A stretch of DNA of 64,000 nucleotides from Thermococcus sp. AM4 (GTDB lineage Archaea; Methanobacteriota_B; Thermococci; Thermococcales; Thermococcaceae): NCBI RefSeq assembly GCF_000151205.2, contig NC_016051.1, positions 868,001-932,000 of the forward strand, read 5' to 3'. Each line of letters starts with the position of its first letter. Position 1 is the stretch's first letter. The notes beneath the pieces were generated by a model, which was not told where the DNA came from, searched no databases, and saw nothing but the letters and a program-made list of their open reading frames with translations. Positions 26,048 to 35,886 of the stretch are shown piece by piece. A program made the translations under genes and the position numbers.

Positions 26048-27060
26048 TAAGCGAGCTGGTCAAGTCCTTTCAGCCGTATCGCGTCGTGGAGGGGAACTAC
26101 CGGATAAGGCTCGACAAGAACGAAAGCCCCTACGACCTGCCGGACTGGGTGAAGGAGGAAATCTTCGAGGAGCTGAGGGAGCTTGACTTCAACCGCTATC
26201 CTCACATAACCTCCATGCCGGCGCGGGAAGCGATAGCCGAGTTCTACGGTCTCTCGCCGGACAACGTGGCCGTCGGAAACGGGAGCGACGAGCTGTTGAG
26301 CTACCTCGTGAGGCTCTTTGAGGGAAACCATATAATCACGACTCCACCGACCTTCGGAATGTACTCCTTCTACGCGAGGCTGAACGGCGTTCCGGTCGTT
26401 GAAGTGCCCCTTCGGGAGGACTTCACGATTGACGGGGAGGCGATAGCCAAAAAAGCAGAAAACGCGAGGGCAATCTTCATAGCATCGCCCAACAACCCCA
26501 CAGGAAACCTCCAGCCGGAGGAGGAAATCGTCAGAGTCCTCGAAACCGGAAGGCCGGTAATCCTTGACGAGGCCTACGCGGAGTTCGCGGGAAAGAGCCT
26601 CTGGAAGCTCATCGAGGATTACAAGAACCTCGTAGTGCTGAGGACGTTCTCCAAGGCCTTCGGAATGGCCGGAATCAGGGCCGGCTACATGCTGGCGGGC
26701 GAAGAGGTTGTAGATGCCCTCTACCGGATAAAGTCCCCCTTCAGCGTCGGAATCATGACGATGACGGCCGTGAGGGTGGCGCTTAGACATGCGGACCTGA
26801 TGGAGAGGCGCGTTAGGAAAATTGTTGAGGAGCGCGAGAGGATGAGGAGAAAGCTCGGGGAGCTGGCCTATCCAAGCGACGCCAACTTCCTCCTCGTTAA
26901 GCTCGACGCCTACGAGGAGCTTTTGAAACGGGGCATAGTGGTGAGGAAGCTCTCGGGAAGGCTCGAGGGGCACATACGAGTAACCGTCGGCAGAAGATGG
27001 GAGAACGACGCCTTCCTGAAGGCCGTGAGGGAGGTAGCCAGCTATGTGGGTGGTCTTTGA
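26044..27060 (+). CDS. hisC: Histidinol-phosphate aminotransferase
   Basis: 338 residues, PLP aminotransferase. Signature elements: [37 protein letters not shown], and the PLP-lysine context [16 protein letters not shown]. It begins with GTG overlapping the hisI stop and ends 17 bp inside the next gene. Confidence 0.95.
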   Translation: MISELVKSFQPYRVVEGNYRIRLDKNESPYDLPDWVKEEIFEELRELDFNRYPHITSMPAREAIAEFYGLSPDNVAVGNGSDELLSYLVRLFEGNHIITTPPTFGMYSFYARLNGVPVVEVPLREDFTIDGEAIAKKAENARAIFIASPNNPTGNLQPEEEIVRVLETGRPVILDEAYAEFAGKSLWKLIEDYKNLVVLRTFSKAFGMAGIRAGYMLAGEEVVDALYRIKSPFSVGIMTMTAVRVALRHADLMERRVRKIVEERERMRRKLGELAYPSDANFLLVKLDAYEELLKRGIVVRKLSGRLEGHIRVTVGRRWENDAFLKAVREVASYVGGL

Positions 27061-27769
27061 CGTGGACGGGACGCTGATAGACGTGGGCGAGAGCTACGAC
27101 ATGGCCGTCAAGCTGACCGTGGAGTACTTCCTCCGGGCCTTCGGGGTGGAGCGGGAAATCGAGCTTGAGTGGGTCAGAAAACTGCGCTCCAAGGGGTGCT
27201 TCGGCGACGACTTCAAGGTGAGCGAGGTGCTGATTCTTTTCTCAATGGCGGGCGACGTTGAAGCTCTCGTTGAGGAGTTCCCGGCGGGAGAGGGCATAGA
27301 GTGGGTTCGGGAGCGGTTTGGGGTTGGAATGCACCGGGGGAGCATAGAGAGGGTCTTCAACACTTTCTACCTCGGGGAAGCCTATCCCGGAAGGCTCTTC
27401 GACTTTTCGGGCCTCTGGAGAAATGAAAAACCGCTCATCGGGGCGGAGCTTTTAAGGGAACTTTCGGAGAAGTTCAGAGTTGGGGTCGTCACGGGCAGGA
27501 GCGAGCTTGAGCTTGGATTGGCTGAACAAATTCTCGGCTTCCGCTTTGAAAGGGCCGTAACGAGGGAGCTCGGCCTCAAGCCGAACCCCGACCTGCTTTG
27601 GGAGCTGGTGAAAGGTGAAAGAGGGGTTTACGTCGGCGACACGCTCAACGACGAGCTGTTCGTCGAGAACTACCAGAGGGAATACGGGGACTTCGATTTC
27701 GTCATGGTCGGGCGGGACGTTGAGAACGTCTCGGAATTCGTTGAAAACCTGCTGGAGGGGTTGAGATGA
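27044..27769 (+). CDS. HAD-superfamily phosphatase, probable histidinol-phosphate phosphatase
   Basis: 241 residues. The HAD nucleophile is in FDVDGTLID (D6/D8), motif II Thr in VVTGRSE, motif III Lys in LGLKPNPD, motif IV in YVGDTLNDE. It lies within the operon, overlapping hisC and proC, where the missing histidinol-phosphatase step is expected. A HAD/DDDD-type enzyme from the his cluster of Thermococcus onnurineus was reported to have this activity, so the assignment rests on family plus context. Confidence 0.82.
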   Translation: MWVVFDVDGTLIDVGESYDMAVKLTVEYFLRAFGVEREIELEWVRKLRSKGCFGDDFKVSEVLILFSMAGDVEALVEEFPAGEGIEWVRERFGVGMHRGSIERVFNTFYLGEAYPGRLFDFSGLWRNEKPLIGAELLRELSEKFRVGVVTGRSELELGLAEQILGFRFERAVTRELGLKPNPDLLWELVKGERGVYVGDTLNDELFVENYQREYGDFDFVMVGRDVENVSEFVENLLEGLR

Positions 27770-28542
27770 GGGTTGCCGTTCTGGGAGCTGGAACAATAGG
27801 TGGGGCGATAGCGAAGGCCCTGAAAAAGGCCGGATACGATGTCGTTGCGACGAGGAGGATGGTTGAGAAAGCTAAAGAACTGCTCGAGCTTGGAATAGAG
27901 GTCATTCCGGACAACAGGAAAGCCGCTGGAGGCGCTGATGTTGTGTTCATCGCGGTGAAGCCCAGTAAGGTCGGCGAGGTCCTCGAGGAGATATCCGACC
28001 TAATCGAGGGCAAGCTGGTAATCTCTGTCGTCGCCGGCGTCTCGCTGAAGGAACTGAAGCGCTTCGCGAAGGCGAAATTCGTAAGGGCGATGCCCAACAT
28101 AGCCGTTCTCGTCGGCGAGTCCTTCACAGCCTACGCGACGGAGCTTGAGGGTAGAGAAATTGAGCTTGTGGAAAAACTGTTGAGGACCTTTGGGGACTGC
28201 GTCCGCGTTGAGGAGGAGCACATGGACGCGATAACCGGGCTGAGCGGTTCCGGGCCGGCCTACGTTACCGTCTTCCTCGAGGCGATGATTTACGGCGGTC
28301 TGCGCGTTGGCCTGCCGAGGGATTTGGCGAAGAGGGCCTCGCTTCAGACACTCCTCGGGACTGCGAAGCTCCTCATGGAGACCGAGAGGCATCCTGCTGA
28401 AGTGAGGGAGTGGGTCATAACGCCTGGAGGAACGACGATAGACGGCGTCTTCGAGCTGGAGGAGGGCAAGATAAGAACCGCTGTAATGAAGGCCGTTGAT
28501 GCGGCAACTAAGAAGTCGAGGATTCTGTCGAAGAGGGTTTGA
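27766..28542 (+). CDS. proC: Pyrroline-5-carboxylate reductase
   Basis: 258 residues. The NAD(P) Rossmann motif VLGAGTIGGAIAKAL is at the N-terminus. The C-terminal dimer domain has LSGSGPAYV and TPGGTTIDGVFELE, typical of ProC. It makes proline from P5C. It is the last gene of the his operon, starting 4 bp inside the phosphatase gene, so proline synthesis is probably co-transcribed with histidine genes. Confidence 0.93.
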   Translation: MRVAVLGAGTIGGAIAKALKKAGYDVVATRRMVEKAKELLELGIEVIPDNRKAAGGADVVFIAVKPSKVGEVLEEISDLIEGKLVISVVAGVSLKELKRFAKAKFVRAMPNIAVLVGESFTAYATELEGREIELVEKLLRTFGDCVRVEEEHMDAITGLSGSGPAYVTVFLEAMIYGGLRVGLPRDLAKRASLQTLLGTAKLLMETERHPAEVREWVITPGGTTIDGVFELEEGKIRTAVMKAVDAATKKSRILSKRV

Positions 28543-28545
28543 GAG

Positions 28546-28565
28546 TCTTTTTCCCTTCAAATTTT
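28546..28565 (+). terminator. T-rich terminator of the his-proC operon
   Basis: Two T-runs (ctttttccc, then aaattttct) follow the proC stop within 25 bp and before the oppositely oriented tRNA gene. Confidence 0.4.
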
Positions 28566-28566
28566 C

Positions 28567-28644
28567 TGGCGGGCCGGGCGGGATTTGAACCCGCGACCTT
28601 CGGCTCCGGAGGCCGACGCTCCATCCAGGCTAAGCCACCGGCCC
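28567..28644 (-). tRNA. tRNA-Arg (anticodon CCG)
   Basis: On the minus strand the 7-bp acceptor stem GGGCCGG/CCGGCCC, discriminator G and encoded CCA are visible. The anticodon arm is TCGGC-ctCCGga-GCCGA and the T arm has GGTTCGAATCC. No intron: total 78 nt. It decodes CGG. A TATA-like element near 28674 lies ~30 bp upstream. Confidence 0.92.
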
Positions 28645-28733
28645 AACCCCTCGATAGTTGGGATGGACGTTTAAAAATCTAACTCGGCTAAGTTTTTAAG
28701 CCGGGCCGATGAAATCGGTTGGGGTGAAAGGGA

Positions 28734-29600
28734 GTGGCAATAGTCGATGTCAGGATTCTTGTTGAAGGTGCCAGCGACGTTGAGGTCGTGAGCAAGGCCC
28801 TCCAGGGCCTGGCGCTGGGAAGCGAGTACAACATAACGATATCCTCGATAATTCCCACGACCAACATAGACATTGCCAAGAGCGCGGCCGCCGGAGCGGA
28901 CCTGCTCATCATAGCGACCGACGCCGACCGCGTGGGAAGGGAGCTCGCGGAGAGGCTCTTCAACGAGCTCGGGGAAATGGTCGGCCACATCGAGAGGATG
29001 AAGCTTCCCCTCGGCCACGATCTGGAGCACGTTGACGTCGAACTCGTGAGGAAAGAACTGAAGAACACCCTCGTAAGGGCCGGTCTGAAGAGCCTGAGGG
29101 TCCTCCCGGAGTACATGGAGCTCAGAAAAGAGTTGCTCGACGTTAAAGGCCATTACGACGAGCTGGCCCACCAGTACGAAGAACTGGAGCGCGAATACGA
29201 GGAGCTCAGGAGAAAGTACGAGGAGCTCAGAAGCGAGTACCTGAGCCTCAAGCAGGAGAACGAGAGCCTTCAGACCCTTCTTGAAAAGAAGAGCAGGCCT
29301 GTGAAGATCGAGGAAGCCTGGAAGGCCCTGTTCCCCGCGGAACCCGTTCCCCCTGAGGAGTTCCTGGCAATAGCAGTTGAAAAGCTCGGCCTCAACGGAA
29401 AGATCGTCGTTGGGCAGGGCTACATCTACGCGGAGGAGGAAGAGGCCGTCGGGGAGCTCCTGAAGACTGTGTACCTGAGCATGGCCATCTCAAAGGAGCT
29501 CGTTGAGAAGGAGAAACCGGAAGAAAAGGAGCCCGAGAAACAGGAAGAAATAGCCGAGGAAGGCCTTGAAGAGGTAATCCCAGGAATCGAGGAGGACTGA
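28734..29600 (+). CDS. Toprim-domain protein with central coiled coil
   Basis: 288 residues. Residues ~5-90 show a Toprim fold: the conserved Glu in LVEGASD and the DxD in [10 protein letters not shown], which bind metal in primases, topoisomerases and some nucleases. Residues ~135-185 form a long heptad coiled coil (repeats of YEELxxxYEEL). A globular part follows, then a Glu/Lys-rich tail ([13 protein letters not shown]). GTG start with GGGTGAAAGGGA upstream. It lies 8 bp before xerA. Exact role unknown; DNA processing is likely. Confidence 0.78.
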   Translation: MAIVDVRILVEGASDVEVVSKALQGLALGSEYNITISSIIPTTNIDIAKSAAAGADLLIIATDADRVGRELAERLFNELGEMVGHIERMKLPLGHDLEHVDVELVRKELKNTLVRAGLKSLRVLPEYMELRKELLDVKGHYDELAHQYEELEREYEELRRKYEELRSEYLSLKQENESLQTLLEKKSRPVKIEEAWKALFPAEPVPPEEFLAIAVEKLGLNGKIVVGQGYIYAEEEEAVGELLKTVYLSMAISKELVEKEKPEEKEPEKQEEIAEEGLEEVIPGIEED

Positions 29601-29608
29601 GTGCCGGG

Positions 29609-30460
29609 ATGAACGGAGAGCATTCAACAGTCATCGAGGAGTTCGCAACGTACCTCGACCTCGAGGGCAAGAGCCCGAACACCATAAGGATGTACACGTA
29701 CTACGTTAGGCGATACCTTGAGCAGGGCGGGGGGCTTGACTTCCGCTCCGCCCTCCGTTTTCTGGCACGCCTGAGGAGAGAAGGCTACTCAAACAGAAGC
29801 CTGAACCTCGTTGTGCAGGCCCTTAGAGCTTACTTCCGTTTTGAGGGACTCGATGAAGAGGCTGAAAAGCTCAAACCGCCCAAGGTCCCCAAGAGCCTTC
29901 CAAAGGCTCTGACGCCCGAGGAAGTTAGGAAGATCCTCTCGGTTATTCCCCTCACGCGCAGGAGGGACAGGCTGATAGTTCTCCTCCTCTACGGTGCGGG
30001 TTTACGAGTCAGCGAGCTCTGCAACCTGAAGAGAGGCGATGTGGACCTAGACAGGGGCATCATAACCGTTCGGGGCGGAAAAGGGGCAAAGGACCGCGTT
30101 GTCCCGATTTCCCCGGCACTGGCGGAGGAGATCAGGGCGTACCTCCGGGAGAGAAAAGATAACAGCGAGTACCTCCTCGTCGAGGTCAGGAGGGGGACGA
30201 AGGACAGGCTCTCGCCGAAGACCGTCTGGTATCTCCTGAACCGCTACGGCAAGAAGGCCGGCGTCAAGGTAACGCCTCACATGCTCAGGCACAGCTTCGC
30301 GACCCACATGCTGGAGAGGGGGGTGGACATAAGGGCGATACAGGAACTCCTCGGTCATTCAAACCTCTCGACGACGCAGATCTACACCAAGGTCACGGTG
30401 GAGCACCTCAAGAAGGCACAGGAAAAGGCGAAGCTCCTCGAAAGCCTGATGGAAGAATAA
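29609..30460 (+). CDS. xerA: XerA tyrosine recombinase
   Basis: 283 residues. Catalytic residues are all present: R133 (GAGLRVSEL), K158 (GGKGAKD), H224-xx-R227 (HMLRHSF), H250 (LGHSNL) and Y259 (TTQIYT). The N-terminal ~90 residues are a SAM-like core-binding domain. Archaeal XerA resolves chromosome dimers at dif without FtsK. No dif site was found next to it. It is coupled to the Toprim gene. Confidence 0.92.
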   Translation: MNGEHSTVIEEFATYLDLEGKSPNTIRMYTYYVRRYLEQGGGLDFRSALRFLARLRREGYSNRSLNLVVQALRAYFRFEGLDEEAEKLKPPKVPKSLPKALTPEEVRKILSVIPLTRRRDRLIVLLLYGAGLRVSELCNLKRGDVDLDRGIITVRGGKGAKDRVVPISPALAEEIRAYLRERKDNSEYLLVEVRRGTKDRLSPKTVWYLLNRYGKKAGVKVTPHMLRHSFATHMLERGVDIRAIQELLGHSNLSTTQIYTKVTVEHLKKAQEKAKLLESLMEE

Positions 30461-30468
30461 AAGAAAGC

Positions 30469-31446
<978 letters not shown>

Positions 31447-31507
31447 TCACATCTGCTTTGGGTAATCAGGGGGTTGGGAAAGGGGGTTTATATCGTTTGC
31501 GCAGGGG

Positions 31508-31521
31508 AAGATTTTTAAATA
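31508..31521 (+). promoter_or_regulatory. TATA promoter of ribosomal protein S6e
   Basis: agatttttaaataac, a strong TATA, gives a start near 31540 and a ~50-nt leader ending GGTGGGAGG before the ATG at 31591. Confidence 0.6.
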
Positions 31522-31590
31522 ACCCACTCAACATCACCCGGGAAAGGGCTGGGCCCAATGAATCCCGCTGATGAGTGGAGGTGGGAGGAA

Positions 31591-31968
31591 ATGGCTACGT
31601 TTAAGGTCGTTATATCCAACCCGAAGAACGGCATAGCCAGGCAGATAGAGATAAGCGGCGATGCCGCGGAGAAGCTCATAGGCAAGCGCATCGGCGATGA
31701 GATCCCGGTTAAGGAGCTCGGCATAAACCTCTCGGAGATCTTCGGCCAGGAGATCCCGGAGGATGCAAAGCTCAAGATAAAGGGAGGCACCGACAAGGAC
31801 GGCTTCCCAATGAGGCCCGACGTTCACGGCCCGAGGAGGGTCAGGATACTCCTCTCCAAGGGGCCGGGCTTCAGGCCGAAGGAGAAGGGAGAGAGGAGAA
31901 AGAAAACCGTCAGGGGCAACACCATAAGCCCCGAGATCGTCCAGATAAACGCGGTCCTCGTCTTCTGA
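31591..31968 (+). CDS. rps6e: 30S ribosomal protein S6e
   Basis: 125 residues. [14 protein letters not shown], the [15 protein letters not shown] segment and the basic [17 protein letters not shown] segment are diagnostic of S6e, a small-subunit protein of archaea and eukaryotes. The ATG at 31591 is preferred over upstream in-frame codons because GGTGGGAGG is 3-4 bases away. Confidence 0.95.
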   Translation: MATFKVVISNPKNGIARQIEISGDAAEKLIGKRIGDEIPVKELGINLSEIFGQEIPEDAKLKIKGGTDKDGFPMRPDVHGPRRVRILLSKGPGFRPKEKGERRKKTVRGNTISPEIVQINAVLVF

Positions 31969-31979
31969 GGACCCTTTTC

Positions 31980-32621
31980 TCAATCCTCAAGCCATATTTC
32001 CAGCCTCTGCTTTCCTTTTCCGAGGCTGGAGCGCTTGAACTTCTTCAGGTGACCGATCTCCTTTATGTCCCTCACGTGGGTTCCGCCGCAGGGGATCACC
32101 TCGAAGTCCCTAATCTGGGTGAGTCTCTTCTCCCCTTCCCACCATATCTTCATCTCACCGCCCTCATCGACAAGCCTGTTGAAGGTCTCGATGATCTGCT
32201 CTTTCCACTGGTTGACGTTTTCAGGATAGAGGATGTCGTAGCGGCCCTTTTCGACGCTCATTCCGCTCCCGTAGAGCTCCCACTTTCCGGGCAGGACGAG
32301 GTTGAGGACGTGCTCGAGCAGGTGCATGGCGCTGTGAATTCTCATGAGTTTGTACCTGTAGTCCCAGTCTATCTTGAGCTCAACCTCGTCGCCGGGCTTG
32401 AACTTCTCCGGCTCGGCAACGACGTGCCAGACGTTGCCTTCATCGTCTTTGTAGACGTCCAGAACCTCGATTCCGTTTATCGTTCCCCTGTCGTGGGGCT
32501 GGCCGCCGCCCGTCGGGTAGAAGATCGTCTGGTCGAGGAGCAGGGCGTCGCCTTTCACCTCGAGAACCTTCGCCTTGGCCTCCTTGAGGTAGGCGTCCTC
32601 GTAGTATAGCTTGCGGGTCAT
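31980..32621 (-). CDS. alaX: Alanyl-tRNA editing protein AlaX
   Basis: 213 residues homologous to the AlaRS editing domain. Zinc ligands H96 and H100 (HSAMH) and C178 and H182 (CGGTH) are present, as is the Gly-rich TGGGQPHDRG of the AlaX-M type. It deacylates mischarged Ser- or Gly-tRNA-Ala in trans. Convergent with rps6e, 11 bp apart. Confidence 0.92.
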   Translation of the reverse strand: MTRKLYYEDAYLKEAKAKVLEVKGDALLLDQTIFYPTGGGQPHDRGTINGIEVLDVYKDDEGNVWHVVAEPEKFKPGDEVELKIDWDYRYKLMRIHSAMHLLEHVLNLVLPGKWELYGSGMSVEKGRYDILYPENVNQWKEQIIETFNRLVDEGGEMKIWWEGEKRLTQIRDFEVIPCGGTHVRDIKEIGHLKKFKRSSLGKGKQRLEIWLED

Positions 32622-32684
32622 TTAAACCACCGTAGAAAAGAGGGCGCCAAAGCTTAAATGAATATCGAAAAGGGAAAGGGGGAT

Positions 32685-33269
32685 TCAGCGCCTCCTCCTG
32701 AGGAACAGGGGAACCATCGCAATCGCGATGATTAGTGCAGGACCGCAGACCTTCTTGTTCTCTTTGCTGGTCGTTGTGGGCGTTTCCTCGGGCTCACCGG
32801 CCTTTGTGAAGAGGTACTGGAGCTTCTCAACGATTTTCATCGCCTTCGTGTCGTTGTGGGGCAGGATGTAGTTGCCAGAGGCCAGCAGGAGAAGAGTGCC
32901 GTTGTGTTTTATCGCATCCCTCACGATCTGGGGTGTCACCGAAACGTTGTACTCACCCTCTATTACAGCCACGAGAGAACCGTTGTACACTATGCCTATA
33001 ACCGGAACGCCGGTCACGCCGATCAGGCGGGAGATGTTGTTCATGACCTCGTCGTTGTGCTTGTTCCCGACAAGCTCGTAGTAGGTGAACTTGTCCGCAC
33101 CGTAGGTCAGCGGGATGAGCTCCCTCATGTGCCTGCAGTGGGGGCAGGTTTTCATCCCGTACATGTAGAAGTGCACCAGGGAAGGGTCGAACTTCCAGTT
33201 TGAGGCGCTAACCGGGACCAGAGCCGATGAGAGCAGCAACAGCAGGGCCAGTGCAACAGCTCTTCTCAT
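32685..33269 (-). CDS. Surface thioredoxin-fold protein with CGP-CTERM tail
   Basis: 194 residues. Signal peptide (residues 1-22, ending PVSAS), then a thioredoxin fold with the redox site MKTCPHCRHM (C-P-H-C) and cis-Pro context GVTGVPVIGIV. A Thr/Pro/Glu linker precedes CGPALIIAIAM and a final RRRR. That Cys-Gly-Pro, hydrophobic, basic ending is the CGP-CTERM signal of Thermococcales surface proteins, thought to be processed and anchored. It probably acts as an extracellular thiol oxidoreductase. The ATG at 33269 follows CCGGTGGATGGG. Confidence 0.85.
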   Translation of the reverse strand: MRRAVALALLLLLSSALVPVSASNWKFDPSLVHFYMYGMKTCPHCRHMRELIPLTYGADKFTYYELVGNKHNDEVMNNISRLIGVTGVPVIGIVYNGSLVAVIEGEYNVSVTPQIVRDAIKHNGTLLLLASGNYILPHNDTKAMKIVEKLQYLFTKAGEPEETPTTTSKENKKVCGPALIIAIAMVPLFLRRRR

Positions 33270-33365
33270 CCCATCCACCGGTGAGGATTGGGAGGAGGGG
33301 GTTATAAGCTTAGCCTCCACCAGATTTTTATACTCTCCGAACGTGCATTCATCAAGGTGAAGGCC

Positions 33366-34172
33366 ATGGAGATAGGTGTAACCGTTTACCCGCGCTTCGT
33401 CACCAAGGACAAGAGCCTTGCCTCGGTGCTCGCGGACGTGAAGATAAAGTCGTACGACTTCGTTTCGATCTTCCCTCACACGCTGGGCCTCATAGTGAAC
33501 GGCCAGGTCGTGGAGAAGAAGCTCAAGAACATTGAGAGCACCCTGAAGGGCGTTGGGATAGACTACATCGTCAGGATGCCAACCTCGATGAACCTGAGGG
33601 ATCACATCTACCACAGCAGGCACTTCAGAGTTGCCAAGGCCATCGCAGACGTCGCCATAAAGTTAGGAGCCAAGGTCATAGTTATGCAGAGCGGCAAAAC
33701 TGGCAGGTTGGACCTCGAAATAGAGGCGATCCAGCAGCTGGCGGATATGGTGAAGCCCTTCGGAATAAAGATAGCCCTTGAGAACACATACAGCGTCAAG
33801 GACACGCTCTACGTGGTTGACAACGTGAACAGGGACAACGTTGGCTTCGCCCTCGACGTCGCCCACGCGTTCCTGAGCGCACAGGGGGACGAGAACAAAC
33901 TTCTGGAGGACGTTAAGCTCGGAACCGACAAGACGATCATCCTGATGATCCACGACAACTTCGGAAAGCTCTTCCCTCAGGTCGAGCCTGAAGACGCCCT
34001 GGCTTATGGTGTTGGAGACCTCCACCTCCTGCCCGGGGAAGGAAAGATCCCCTTCGGAAAGGTTCTGAAGCTCTTCGGCGACGTTCCGATCCTCCTCAAG
34101 GTCAAAGATCCCGACAAGTTCGCGAAGATACCGACGAAAAAAGGATTGATAGAGCTGCTGACCTCTCTCTGA
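33366..34172 (+). CDS. Sugar-phosphate isomerase/epimerase-like TIM barrel protein
   Basis: 268 residues with alternating strands and helices of the AP-endonuclease-2-like TIM barrel. Possible metal ligands are E in ALENTYS, D and H in ALDVAHAF, H in LMIHDNFG and H in GDLHLLPGEG. These families act on sugar phosphates or abasic DNA; the substrate is unknown. AAGGTGA lies 5-6 bases before the ATG. It is convergent with ftsY, 2 bp apart. Confidence 0.75.
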   Translation: MEIGVTVYPRFVTKDKSLASVLADVKIKSYDFVSIFPHTLGLIVNGQVVEKKLKNIESTLKGVGIDYIVRMPTSMNLRDHIYHSRHFRVAKAIADVAIKLGAKVIVMQSGKTGRLDLEIEAIQQLADMVKPFGIKIALENTYSVKDTLYVVDNVNRDNVGFALDVAHAFLSAQGDENKLLEDVKLGTDKTIILMIHDNFGKLFPQVEPEDALAYGVGDLHLLPGEGKIPFGKVLKLFGDVPILLKVKDPDKFAKIPTKKGLIELLTSL

Positions 34173-34174
34173 CC

Positions 34175-35161
34175 TCAATTTTCTTCCCCGAAGATCAGGT
34201 TCACGAACCACTTCTCGTCGAAGGGCTTTAGATCGTCGTAGCCCTGCCCGACGCCAACGAAGAGTATGGGCGCGCCTATGGCGTGGCTTATGCTCAAAGC
34301 TGCCCCACCCCTCGAGTCAGCGTCGAGTTTGGTGAGGATCACGCCGTCTATCCTGACCGCCTCGTTGAACTGCCTGGCCTGGTCGATTATGGAGTTTCCA
34401 GCCAATGAGTCGCCCACGAAGATCACCAGATCGGGCTTGGTGACGCGGACTATCTTCTTCATTTCGTCCATGAGGTTCCTGTTGAGCTCGTTCCTTCCGG
34501 CGGTATCTACGAGGACAACATCGATCCCCCTCGCCTTGGCGTGCTGTATGGCGTCATAAGCCACAGCGGCAGGATCGGCGCCGTAGGAGTGCTTTATCAC
34601 CTTAACGCCGACGCGCTTCGCGTGCTCTTCAACCTGCTCTATTGCCCCGGCCCTGAAGGTGTCGCTGGCTGCTATGACCACGCTCAGGCCGTTCTTCTTG
34701 AGCCAGTGGGCGAGCTTGGCTATGGTCGTCGTCTTCCCGCTTCCGTTGAAGCCAACGAAGACTATGACGTAGGGCTTCTCCTTCTTGGCCCTTATCTCCT
34801 CCAGAAGGTTTATCTTTCTTGGAGGAGTCAGAACCTCCAGAACGGCCTCCTTAACGGCATCCTCAATTATCTTTGCCTTGTCCGTGCCGATCTTGACCTT
34901 TCTCCCGACGAGCTTCCGTTTTATGCTCTCCCTGAGCTCGTCCACGACCTCCAGGGCAACGTCCGCCTCAAGGAGCTCGATCTCAAGGTCGTCAAGGGCC
35001 CGCTCAACGTCCTTCTCCTTGATCTCGACCTGGAGGAGCCTCTCAAAGAGGCCGGGCTTCTTCTCGGGCTCTGCCTTTTCAACCTTCTTCTCTTCCTCCT
35101 CGACGTTCTCCTCGACCCTCTTGACGAAGCCCTTGAGTTTCTCCCTGAGCTTTCCGAACAT
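34175..35161 (-). CDS. ftsY: Signal recognition particle receptor FtsY
   Basis: 328 residues. A charged N-terminal A region ([13 protein letters not shown]) is followed by the NG GTPase: P-loop [52 protein letters not shown] and [12 protein letters not shown]. It docks ribosome-SRP complexes at the membrane. The ATG at 35161 has CGGTGATC just upstream. Confidence 0.95.
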   Translation of the reverse strand: MFGKLREKLKGFVKRVEENVEEEEKKVEKAEPEKKPGLFERLLQVEIKEKDVERALDDLEIELLEADVALEVVDELRESIKRKLVGRKVKIGTDKAKIIEDAVKEAVLEVLTPPRKINLLEEIRAKKEKPYVIVFVGFNGSGKTTTIAKLAHWLKKNGLSVVIAASDTFRAGAIEQVEEHAKRVGVKVIKHSYGADPAAVAYDAIQHAKARGIDVVLVDTAGRNELNRNLMDEMKKIVRVTKPDLVIFVGDSLAGNSIIDQARQFNEAVRIDGVILTKLDADSRGGAALSISHAIGAPILFVGVGQGYDDLKPFDEKWFVNLIFGEEN

Positions 35162-35261
35162 TCTGATCACCGATCACGGGGGAACTTATTCATATATATC
35201 ATTATCGGCATCGGCCTCAGCGATAGCTGGTGTCATCACCCTTCAGACCCGAAGCCACACA

Positions 35262-35720
35262 TCATCGGCGCCTCACGAGCTTTGAGGACTCAACGACCCT
35301 TCCGTTCTCCAGCCGGTAGAGGTTAACGATCTCCGTATCGACCGTCTCGCGCCTGTAGGCGAGGAGGTAGTCTATAAAGTTTCTGATCGGGTACCTTGAT
35401 ATCGAGTCCCCCACGTACTTGTGCTCGTAGAGGACGACGAGCCTGTCACGATGGGAATCCAGCCACGAGTGAAGCCTTTCCCGCTCATTTCCCGTCCTCG
35501 CAAGGGGGTTGAGGATCAGGTAGACATCGAAGTTCTCGTTTTCGAAGGGGTCGCCGATGAAGACCTCTCCCTCAATCTGGAAGGGAAGCCCCTCCGCCAG
35601 CACCTTCCACCCCTGTCTGGCCCATTCGTTGAGGATTATCCTCGCTATCCTCTTCGGGTTGCCCGTCATGAGTATCCGTCCGGATTTGAGGTAAAGAAGA
35701 TCCGTTAGCCTGAGTGCCAT
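35262..35720 (-). CDS. Conserved-looking protein of unknown function
   Basis: 152 residues, predicted alpha/beta. It has an N-terminal helix with strand (GRILMTGNPKRI), a second strand at VYLILNP, and a charged C-terminus ending VRRR. No membrane segment or recognised motif; it vaguely resembles a RecA-like or nucleotide-binding half-domain without a P-loop. GGAGGAAAGGGA precedes the ATG. It sits upstream of ftsY on the same strand, separated by 100 bp that contains the ftsY TATA (gatatatatgaata). Confidence 0.6.
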   Translation of the reverse strand: MALRLTDLLYLKSGRILMTGNPKRIARIILNEWARQGWKVLAEGLPFQIEGEVFIGDPFENENFDVYLILNPLARTGNERERLHSWLDSHRDRLVVLYEHKYVGDSISRYPIRNFIDYLLAYRRETVDTEIVNLYRLENGRVVESSKLVRRR

Positions 35721-35819
35721 TCCCTTTCCTCCACGCGTTGTTAAAGCGAATAACGCAACCCTCTCAAAAATCTTTCGATCCGAGTTAGGGTTTTGTGAGG
35801 GGTTTTCTTTTACAGTTTA

Positions 35820-35842
35820 GCAAACCGCAAACTATATATCCC
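35820..35842 (+). promoter_or_regulatory. Promoter of the nucleoside-type ABC importer with paired GCAAAC
   Basis: The TATA core is actatatatccc. GCAAAC occurs at 35820-35825 and 35827-35832, directly abutting the TATA box, where a repressor or TFB-recruiting factor could bind. Confidence 0.45.
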
Positions 35843-35886
35843 GTCTTTGCCCATTCAGATCGACAGCTGTATTCAGGGGTGTCCCT

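Noticed and set aside
26044-27060. hisC as a general aspartate or aromatic aminotransferase
   Set aside because: The position within the his operon and the length and motifs fit histidinol-phosphate aminotransferase better.
28734-30460. xerA neighbourhood as an integrated mobile element
   Set aside because: No duplicated attachment site was found at the adjacent tRNA-Arg, and the surrounding genes are housekeeping. XerA itself is a core archaeal protein.
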